From Methylococcaceae bacterium (GTDB lineage Bacteria > Pseudomonadota > Gammaproteobacteria > Methylococcales > Methylococcaceae), in assembly GCA_004299145.1 (NCBI GenBank), contig SCQD01000136.1:1-44644 (forward strand): DNA of 44,644 bases, given 5' to 3'. This document shows, one piece after another, positions 29,301 through 33,966 of the stretch. The stretch's first letter is position 1; each line of letters opens with the position of its first letter. The position numbers and the translations under genes were made by a program. Below the pieces are notes generated by a model, which was given only the letters and a program-made list of their open reading frames with translations, was not told the DNA's origin and did not search any database.

Positions 29301-30735
29301 CTTCGATGGATTGAGCGCGCGAAAGGTCATGGCCTTTTAATTCCCTCACCCCAACCCTCTCCCGGGGGGAGAGGGAGCCGGCAGGTTCCTGGGTAAGGCC
29401 GGGGCGAAGATTTAGGCAGTGTTCACCCAATTCCGCGCGCGCTTTGCTGATCGCCAGGTCGACGGCTTCCGCCCAGGTATACAGGCGGAACAAATCGAAT
29501 TTATGCCGGCAAATCTCCTGGTTGAAGTCCAGCGCCGAGGTGAAGGCGGCATAGCGCAAGGCTTTATAGGCCAAGCCCTGGGTGTAGACGAAGTCCACCC
29601 ATTCGGCCACGCTGCGCGAGTCGGAATTGCCTTGCGAGGTGGTGGAAGGCATGGCCGCCGTGAGTATGGCGCGGGCTTCCATCTGGCTGAAATAGCGCCG
29701 TTCGGTCCGCTGGTCGATGCAAACGTCCAGGTGCACGCCGTCCATGTCGCCGTTGTGGGCGATCATGTTGAACACTTCGCCGTAGTGGCTGACCAATTGC
29801 CCGTTTTCGACGCGGTGATGCATCATCCAGTCGAAATGTTCATACCAGTGCGGCTGGGCGTTATGCCAATGGGTGGCTCCGCCGGTGGCGTAGCGCAGGT
29901 GCAACAAGGTCACTTCAAAGCCGCCGGGCCGGCTATAGCCCTCTTTGGCGGCTTTTTCCAGCAGCTTGCCCAGTTTGCCGCTGATGACCTTGACGATGTC
30001 TTCGCGTTTGCCTTTGACGGCTTTGTCGAAAATGATCGACCAAGCCTGGAGCTTTTTGACGATGATGGAGAATCCCCCCGATTGCCCGCCCCGGGTGGAG
30101 GCTTCGCGCGCCAATATTTCCACCAGTTCCCGCAGCCGTTCGGACAGCAGCGGCGCCGGCGCATCCGTATCCGGCAGTTTATAGCGCACGGCAAACGCCG
30201 GCCCGCAAGCCCAATAAGGCGCATGGCCCTGGATGAAAGCCGTCAGATCCGGCACGGACCACATGGCCAGCAGGGAGCTGGCCATAAACCCCAGCAGCAT
30301 GACCAGCTCCGGTGCCACGACAGACCCGTCGTGCGCCCAGACGGCATAAACGCAGCCGGCGATGACCATGCCGATGGCGTTCATCAGCGCGCCGCCCACC
30401 GCGACCAGCCGGTATTGCCACGCGGCTGCGAGGGGCCGGGCCAGGCGCGGCGGGTTGTCGGAAAACTGCGGCAGCGGATGCCAGGGCAACAAGCTCAGCG
30501 CGAGTTCCTTGAGTTTGATGCCTTCCAGCAGCGTTTTGCCGTCGAAGGCGGAGCGTTCGCCGGTAACCGCGTAAAGGCACAGCGCATGGCCGAGACCATG
30601 TAACAGCAGTGCCGGTACGTTGCCCCAGCGCAGCGGCAGGCAGGCCAGCGCCAGGACAAGGCGTCCCGCCCACAGCAGGCCAGGCAAAAAAATATTATCG
30701 GTAGGCGGTATGACCGTTCGCGGCTTGGTAGGCAT
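26371..30735 (-). CDS. Membrane-embedded GlmS-like protein: amidotransferase-fold plus SIS core
   Basis: 1454 residues. Order: hydrophobic N-terminal domain (about 15-170), class II glutamine amidotransferase-like domain, SIS domain, two hydrophobic helices near 1010-1060, and an unassigned C-terminus. Amidotransferase marks: ACGPAFAV with Cys177 in the place of the catalytic N-terminal Cys, RGGQSGGFSII at 215, RYATGGATHWHNAQPH at 281, AHNGDMDG at 326, and VQIYLEDGQYATVDY near 597. SIS marks: DIQDIPYNLQRVV linker, then VLFGVDFNQDLIGE and FLGVSNSAQTQSTLAALRKARDL near 740-800. Class II enzymes need Cys at the very N-terminus, so this domain is either matured by cleavage or inactive. Residues about 446-466, 892-944 and 1344-1379 coincide with dispersed DNA repeats. 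No function is claimed. Confidence 0.65.
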   Translation of the reverse strand: MPTKPRTVIPPTDNIFLPGLLWAGRLVLALACLPLRWGNVPALLLHGLGHALCLYAVTGERSAFDGKTLLEGIKLKELALSLLPWHPLPQFSDNPPRLARPLAAAWQYRLVAVGGALMNAIGMVIAGCVYAVWAHDGSVVAPELVMLLGFMASSLLAMWSVPDLTAFIQGHAPYWACGPAFAVRYKLPDTDAPAPLLSERLRELVEILAREASTRGGQSGGFSIIVKKLQAWSIIFDKAVKGKREDIVKVISGKLGKLLEKAAKEGYSRPGGFEVTLLHLRYATGGATHWHNAQPHWYEHFDWMMHHRVENGQLVSHYGEVFNMIAHNGDMDGVHLDVCIDQRTERRYFSQMEARAILTAAMPSTTSQGNSDSRSVAEWVDFVYTQGLAYKALRYAAFTSALDFNQEICRHKFDLFRLYTWAEAVDLAISKARAELGEHCLNLRPGLTQEPAGSLSPRERVGVRELKGHDLSRAQSIEDLCEAAKQKVRAAVLDCVQGHMNEATATRFIAAFEDAFYRHDLAWVMRRASRDLVGEFALMVCTTLEPRLGIFSLTQAFSLGHNRTLGEIFGSAEPQGVTSALQRGNPDDDAVQIYLEDGQYATVDYSPLPGMDPIRIYNRAEPSDDLSRRPQPAPGTLLDDHPAATGALRCDWFAINHNPKIDRYTRLEVPGTEVERDIQDIPYNLQRVVQSFAPQGENHATLENFCGLVLGNLLDPRRDPGKHDLVLFGVDFNQDLIGEFALALRSILPGLRIRAENSGNVLKEMKRSKREGIGSYGDKTLFLGVSNSAQTQSTLAALRKARDLVGAQRCFVLTQSALNSMSQALGQGYHPEDPLLPNTFLNLSHLAPDGSCGRRRAEAATLVPVATQAVLTEILIGLTQRALELRETQHGVYPHTPGRDTALGSLPERVFHTERHSETDAFGLPLPRGEGTVFNQRFLGRELEIRHDLQWIDIQAFRDFQTAVYQIEIPNRVGHTAEGWAIDTPDSAALEAEAQARAENNIEFVRAWAIFAGYIVIATVFGVPIFGVLSAPLQFIGGIGLIAHVLDAALFLSALWLIHCGIRHWQGRPVLERIGARAELYIDRRYIARMIERYNATLFSNAPAFLTPYFYWADTVQDALHRFGIRAHRGVVTIHRTPDERLGVEEANNAAEENMVFAQIGGIRFNHGQPQSRDKVRHGSYYMNRSERDHAAKPYQTVLSDSLEPLRQKYEKKLSPETLRLINRRLIDLADGLVVEFVIGERRKALVNRAVWEVMRWIPGSFAIYQTLLNYGIDLMNLTGAADTANQAQIQSTKHPVSPMDIHVDTMAPRSVLESFNKSIPADDAAFAVFAFFDNAVSITFNPALGAQASRLHGGQSLSRAGRGNDRSHLPPQIWLQPGAGWESGTLVSVSKDRTADKFIGGLRLIDGVEHLVIDNAKQDYRISLPTTLLSEEQRGFLTRNLDANHGDDFAKAA
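26679..26695. repeat. Dispersed palindromic repeat inside the amidotransferase-like gene (3' copy)
   Basis: GCAGGCG-GGA-CGCCTGC, a perfect 7-bp stem with a 3-base loop, inside a longer repeat-like stretch (about 26600-26705). It is translated as part of ALGAQASRLHGG, a peptide typical of translated copies of this repeat. The local protein sequence lacks the character of the flanking domain. Confidence 0.6.
27943..27965. repeat. Dispersed palindromic repeat inside the amidotransferase-like gene (middle copy)
   Basis: TCCCTCTCCC-CTC-GGGAGAGGGA, a 10-bp stem with a 3-base loop. It is the same family as the copy at 29355 and is translated as LPLPRGEGT, between the SIS domain and the C-terminal helices. 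Confidence 0.65.
29355..29375. repeat. Dispersed palindromic repeat inside the amidotransferase-like gene (5' copy)
   Basis: CCCTCTCCC-GGG-GGGAGAGGG, a 9-bp stem, within a repeat stretch of about 29340-29400 that begins CCCTCACCCCAACCC. It is translated as GSLSPRERVGV, interrupting the amidotransferase-like domain around residue 455. Confidence 0.7.
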
Positions 30736-30801
30736 GGGCTTGAGGCTCTTTTTATTCTTTGTGGCGGCGCTTGCGCTGGGGGATGCTTCAGGCGGATTGC
30801 G

Positions 30802-31203
30802 CTATGAGCACAGTTGCTGGGCTCGGCCACTGACCGCTTGCATGGCCCCGCTGCCGTCCACCCGCCAGCGATAGTGCAGTTCCATGCTTTTGCTGACCAT
30901 GAAAGCGCGCTCCACGTCATAGCCGTTATCCAGAGCAAACACGCGCCAACCCAGGTCGCGATGACTGGGTTTCAGGCTGTGGTCCATCCATTGCTCAACC
31001 GTTTCCCCCGCTTTGCAGGGCTGGTTTTTGACGATTTGTTCCGCGTCCGTCTGACTGGCGACGGCGGCGGGAGCGGCGCTGGACAGTGCGCAGAGCAGCA
31101 GCGCCAGCGGCATCAGCGTTCGTTTTGCCCTGGCACCTCCGGCCGGCATGGCGTGGTGCGGGCGGGTGTTGATGTGCGTGCCGGTGAGGATGTTGTTGTT
31201 CAT
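30802..31203 (-). CDS. Small secreted protein of unknown function
   Basis: 133 residues from ATG 31203. A long basic n-region is followed by KRTLMPLALLLCALSSAAPA and AVA-S, a Sec signal peptide. The mature part is about 80 residues with two Cys (NQPCKAGE near its start, AQQLCS at the end) that could form a disulfide, and the conserved-looking core LGWRVFALDNGYDVERAFMVSKS. Not recognised. It is the first gene of the operon with the amidotransferase-like, HEAT and NodT genes (66 bases before the next start), so it probably works in the periplasm with them. Confidence 0.65.
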   Translation of the reverse strand: MNNNILTGTHINTRPHHAMPAGGARAKRTLMPLALLLCALSSAAPAAVASQTDAEQIVKNQPCKAGETVEQWMDHSLKPSHRDLGWRVFALDNGYDVERAFMVSKSMELHYRWRVDGSGAMQAVSGRAQQLCS

Positions 31204-31304
31204 GGCGGATTCTGCTCCCAAATTGAAAAGGTAACGGTCGATGCTGCCCGGTGCTGCGGCCAGTTGTCATGCACGCACCAAAACAGAGCGTTATTTTTTT
31301 ATGA

Positions 31305-31319
31305 GCACGAAACAAGTGC
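31305..31319 (-). promoter_or_regulatory. Operator-like palindrome GCAC-N7-GTGC, site 1
   Basis: GCAC-GAAACAA-GTGC. It lies in the leader of the four-gene operon, about 95 bases downstream of the putative start of transcription. One of three equal sites within 192 bases. Confidence 0.5.
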
Positions 31320-31350
31320 TTATATCGTCGTGCGGCCTATGGCCGTGACC

Positions 31351-31404
31351 GGCAGCAGATGGCTTTGTAAACACAGGGGGAATGCTCAGTTTCCTTCTGC
31401 TGCC
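31351..31404 (-). other. Hairpin in the operon leader
   Basis: GGCAGCAGA and TCTGCTGCC are perfect 9-base arms around 36 bases, just downstream of the candidate promoter at 31417-31443. This would fold near the 5' end of a roughly 200-base leader. It matches no riboswitch class I can recall. Confidence 0.4.
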
Positions 31405-31416
31405 AGGCAGGGAAAA

Positions 31417-31443
31417 GTTATAGTAGTATCGAATCGCTGTCAA
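31417..31443 (-). promoter_or_regulatory. Candidate promoter of the four-gene membrane operon
   Basis: Minus strand TTGACA (31438-31443) and TATAAC (31417-31422), both near consensus but only 15 bases apart, a short spacing that often marks dependence on an activator. Palindromic sites lie just upstream at 31452 and 31482. Confidence 0.5.
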
Positions 31444-31451
31444 CAAAAAAA

Positions 31452-31466
31452 GCACCAACGAAGTGC
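31452..31466 (-). promoter_or_regulatory. Operator-like palindrome GCAC-N7-GTGC, site 2
   Basis: GCAC-CAACGAA-GTGC, 8 bases upstream of the -35 hexamer at 31438-31443, a usual place for an activator. Confidence 0.5.
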
Positions 31467-31481
31467 AAAAAAATATTTAAC

Positions 31482-31496
31482 GCACCACAATTGTGC
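31482..31496 (-). promoter_or_regulatory. Operator-like palindrome GCAC-N7-GTGC, site 3
   Basis: GCAC-CACAATT-GTGC. Its centre is 30 bases from that of site 2, about three helical turns, so two dimers could bind the same DNA face. Confidence 0.5.
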
Positions 31497-31504
31497 GCTT
31501 ATAT

Positions 31505-31551
31505 CGTTCCCACGCTCCGCGTGGGAACGCAGCCCTGGACGCTCTGCGTCC
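31505..31551. repeat. Dispersed palindromic repeat upstream of nadD
   Basis: Two consecutive hairpins: CGTTCCCACGC-TCC-GCGTGGGAACG (31505-31529) and GGACGC-TCT-GCGTCC (31537-31551). The same pair of motifs, in variant form, occurs at 11.9 kb. Confidence 0.8.
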
Positions 31552-31618
31552 CGAGTTCGCCACAGTCACGGGACTTGCCTTACCAAGGACGCATGCAAGC
31601 GAGGGAACGCGGAAAGCA

Positions 31619-31646
31619 TTGACATCTGCTTTTTTGTAACGACAAT
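31619..31646 (+). promoter_or_regulatory. Candidate nadD promoter
   Basis: TTGACA (31619-31624) and GACAAT (31641-31646), 16 bases apart. Transcription would begin near 31653, giving a leader of about 70 bases. Confidence 0.5.
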
Positions 31647-31653
31647 CGGCGGC

Positions 31654-31722
31654 ATGATTACCTGGGATGAAGCGAAGCGGAAAAACATGAAATCAGACGT
31701 TTTACCCATGGGGAAACATTGA
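31654..31722 (+). other. 22-codon leader ORF overlapping the nadD start, possible BrnT remnant
   Basis: Reads MITWDEAKRKN, then MKSDVLPMGKH and a stop whose A is the first base of the nadD ATG. The first eleven residues resemble the N-terminus of BrnT-type toxins (DUF497), after which the similarity stops. It could be a truncated toxin gene or a coupled leader peptide. No ribosome site is evident, and the predicted start of transcription lies almost at its ATG. Confidence 0.3.
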
Positions 31723-32417
31723 TGCCGCATGAGTATGACAGTGATGCCCTGCCGATGACCGGCATCCTCGGCGGCACTTTCGACCCGATCCACCACGGCC
31801 ACTTGCGCATCGCCCTGGAAGTCCAGGAAATTCTGGCGTTGCGTGAAGTGCGCTTCATCCCTTGCCGCCAGCCGCCACACCGTGGCGAGCCTTCCGCCAC
31901 GGCGGAACAACGCTTGCATTTGCTGCGCCTGGCGCTGGGCGACATGCCGGGATTTGTGACTGATACGCGCGAGTTGGAGCGGCCAGGGCCGTCTTATATG
32001 GTGGATACGCTGGCGTCGTTGCGGGCGGAGTTGGGGGCTGCGCCTTTGTGCTTGATCCTGGGCTACGACGCTTTTCTCGGCTTGCCCGGCTGGCATCGCT
32101 GGCGAAACCTGTTAGATTACGCGCACTGGGTGGTGGTGCGGCGCCCCGGGCCTGCACCAGTACCGACCGGAGCATTGGCCGCGTTGCAACAAGAGCGCCG
32201 CCTGGAGCCCGAACAACTGCATACCGCCGCTTGCGGCGGTATTTGTTTTTTACCCGTCAGCCAGTTGGACATTTCCGCCACGCAAATCCGTACGCTGTTG
32301 CGTAGCGGCCGTAATCCAAGCTATTTATTGCCGGACGCCGTGCTGCGGTTTATTGAGCAAACCGGCTTGTATGGCTGTGACCATTCACCACGAAGCACAC
32401 GAAGTCCTGTTACGTAG
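31722..32417 (+). CDS. nadD: Nicotinate-nucleotide adenylyltransferase
   Basis: 231 residues. Adenylates nicotinate mononucleotide in NAD synthesis. TGILGGTFDPIHHGHLRIA is the nucleotidyltransferase HxGH motif; IPCRQPPHRG, YDAFLGLPGWHRW and the ISATQIRTLLRSG block (the ISSTxIR-type motif) follow. GGGG lies ahead of ATG 31722. The family normally ends soon after FIEQTGLYG; here another 14 residues follow and the TAG stop lies in the first bases of a palindromic repeat, so the native 3' end appears to have been replaced. Confidence 0.92.
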   Translation: MPHEYDSDALPMTGILGGTFDPIHHGHLRIALEVQEILALREVRFIPCRQPPHRGEPSATAEQRLHLLRLALGDMPGFVTDTRELERPGPSYMVDTLASLRAELGAAPLCLILGYDAFLGLPGWHRWRNLLDYAHWVVVRRPGPAPVPTGALAALQQERRLEPEQLHTAACGGICFLPVSQLDISATQIRTLLRSGRNPSYLLPDAVLRFIEQTGLYGCDHSPRSTRSPVT

Positions 32418-32471
32418 GGTACGCTGTGCGTACCTTCGAGGACGTCGAACGGTACGCACAGCGTACCCTAC
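32414..32471. repeat. 58-bp palindromic repeat between nadD and rsfS
   Basis: Perfect 21-bp inverted arms (32414-32434 and 32451-32471), beginning GTAGGGTACGCTG, with an inner TTCGA/TCGAA pair in the loop. A second complete copy lies inside the nuclease gene at 32952-33012 and a half copy at 11859. It supplies the nadD stop codon. Confidence 0.9.
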
Positions 32472-32501
32472 AATCTGAACCCCATCCTCTTGGAGAAATC
32501 T

Positions 32502-32912
32502 TTGCAAAATCTCATCGACAATCTGCAACAGCACCGCAAACAGCCGGCCGCGTTCCTCAAACCAGTCTTACCCGCCGACGAGCTGCTCACACTGGTGCTG
32601 TCCATCCTGGACGACGGCAAGGCCGTCAACGTTACCGTGCTGGACGTGCGCAAAAAAACCGGCATCACCGATTACATGGTCGTCGCTGGCGGCACCTCGG
32701 ACCGGCACGTGCGCTCCCTGGCCGAGAAGGTGGCGGAAAAGGTCAAGGAGCACGGCATCCTGCCTTTGGGCACGGAAGGCAAAGACGCCGCCGAATGGGT
32801 GCTGGTCGACCTGGGCGACGTCATCGTGCACGCCATGAAACCTGACACGCGCGAACTGTACCAGCTGGAAAAACTGTGGGGGACCGACTACGGCAACGCC
32901 GATCCCAACTAA
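32502..32912 (+). CDS. rsfS: Ribosomal silencing factor RsfS
   Basis: 136 residues from TTG 32502. Binds ribosomal protein uL14 and blocks subunit joining under starvation. Blocks: LVLSILDDGKAVNVTVLDVRKKTGITDYMVVAGGTSDRHVRSLAEKV, then GTEGKDAAEWVLVDLGDVIVHAMKPDTRELYQLEKLWG, which is the full DUF143 domain. GGAG at 32492-32495 is six bases from TTG 32502; TTG 32490 is an in-frame alternative. nadD-rsfS is the usual order, but rlmH, which often follows, is not here. Confidence 0.93.
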   Translation: MQNLIDNLQQHRKQPAAFLKPVLPADELLTLVLSILDDGKAVNVTVLDVRKKTGITDYMVVAGGTSDRHVRSLAEKVAEKVKEHGILPLGTEGKDAAEWVLVDLGDVIVHAMKPDTRELYQLEKLWGTDYGNADPN

Positions 32913-32916
32913 GGAT

Positions 32917-33822
32917 ATGGCTGAAAACCACGTGCTGATCGCGCCTATCGATGTAGGGTACGCTGTGCGTACCGTCCGAGGGCATCGAACGGTACGCACA
33001 GCGTACCCTACAAGGCTGCTGGGCATCCTGCTGCTGACGCTGGCGGCCCAGGTTGAGGCCGATGTTTATCGCTGGCAGGACGAAAGCGGGCGCGTGCACT
33101 ACGGCGATCAGCCGGCGCCCGGCGCCCAGTCCGTCAAAACTACTGCCGACGCGGTGTACCGCAAAGTGCGCAGCGTCCACGACGGCGACACGCTGACCCT
33201 GGACGATAGCCGCAAAGTGCGCTTGCTCGGCATCAATACTCCGGAAATCGACAGCGCCGGCAGCGTTGCCGAAGCCGGGGGCGAGGCAGCCAAAAACTGG
33301 CTGAAAGCGCGCATCGAAGGCCACAGCATACGGTTGGAGCAGGATGTTGAGGCCCAGGACCATTATGGCCGCACCCTGGCCCACCTATACGCCGAAGACG
33401 GCGAACACCTCAATCTGGAATTGGTGCGCCGGGGATTGGCGGTCGCCAGCGTTTTTCCGCCCAACCTCAAGCACGCCGAGGAACTTGCCGCCGCCCAGCG
33501 CCAAGCCCGGCAAAACAAGCTGGGCATCTGGGGCGATCCGGCCTATGCGCCCCAGCCCATCACCGGTTTGGCGCAGCAGCCTGGGCGCGGCTGGCGGCGC
33601 TGGGTCGGCACGCCGACCGCGCTGGACTACGGCCGCACCCATGCCCGATTGATATTCAGCGATACGGTAGCCGTCGATATTCCCAAAGAAAACCTGGCGT
33701 TATTCCCGCCGCTTAAAAGCCTGTTGGGCCAGCGCCTTGAAATACGCGGCTGGGCCTCGCGCCGCAAGCAAAATTACACCGTGCTGATCCGCCATCCCAG
33801 TGCATTGGAGGCGCTGGACTGA
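32917..33822 (+). CDS. Secreted DUF4124 plus thermonuclease-like (SNase) protein with repeat-encoded N-terminus
   Basis: 301 residues. RLLGILLLTLAAQVEA is a signal peptide core. DVYRWQDESGRVHYGDQP is a DUF4124 domain. The SNase domain runs from VYRKVRSVHDGDTLTLDD (near 84) through RLLGINTPEID, QDHYGRTLAHLYAEDG and LVRRGLAVAS, with the acidic metal site and Arg pair of staphylococcal nuclease homologues. A C-terminal domain of about 85 residues ends in VLIRHPSALEALD. Residues 12-32 (GYAVRTVRGHRTVRTAYPT) are translated from a palindromic repeat lying ahead of the signal helix. The start at 32917 has AAGGA only one base away, so the true start is uncertain. Confidence 0.82.
   Translation: MAENHVLIAPIDVGYAVRTVRGHRTVRTAYPTRLLGILLLTLAAQVEADVYRWQDESGRVHYGDQPAPGAQSVKTTADAVYRKVRSVHDGDTLTLDDSRKVRLLGINTPEIDSAGSVAEAGGEAAKNWLKARIEGHSIRLEQDVEAQDHYGRTLAHLYAEDGEHLNLELVRRGLAVASVFPPNLKHAEELAAAQRQARQNKLGIWGDPAYAPQPITGLAQQPGRGWRRWVGTPTALDYGRTHARLIFSDTVAVDIPKENLALFPPLKSLLGQRLEIRGWASRRKQNYTVLIRHPSALEALD
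32952..33012. repeat. 61-bp palindromic repeat inside the nuclease gene
   Basis: 22-bp inverted arms (32952-32973 and 32991-33012) around a 17-base loop, the same family as 32414-32471. It is read through without a stop and makes the segment immediately before the signal-peptide helix. Confidence 0.9.
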
Positions 33823-33848
33823 AAGTGAGGGTTAAAGCATCAGGTTTT

Positions 33849-33877
33849 TTAATTCAACATACTCGTATTTTTACAAT
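33849..33877 (+). promoter_or_regulatory. Candidate promoter of the first hybrid kinase
   Basis: TACAAT (33872-33877) lies 17 bases after TTAATT (33849-33854) in an AT-rich stretch of the otherwise unremarkable 144-base gap. The -35 is weak. Confidence 0.35.
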
Positions 33878-33966
33878 ATGATTATCCATGGCTCATCGAT
33901 CGGGTTTGCCTCTTAATTGCCATCCACGCCGAACCGGCGCCGCACTTTTCTTTGCCTGCTGAATTC

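Noticed and set aside
31351-31404. Leader hairpin considered as a cyclic-di-GMP (GEMM) riboswitch because of an ACAAAGCC segment
   Set aside because: The other conserved GEMM blocks are absent and the helix order does not fit.
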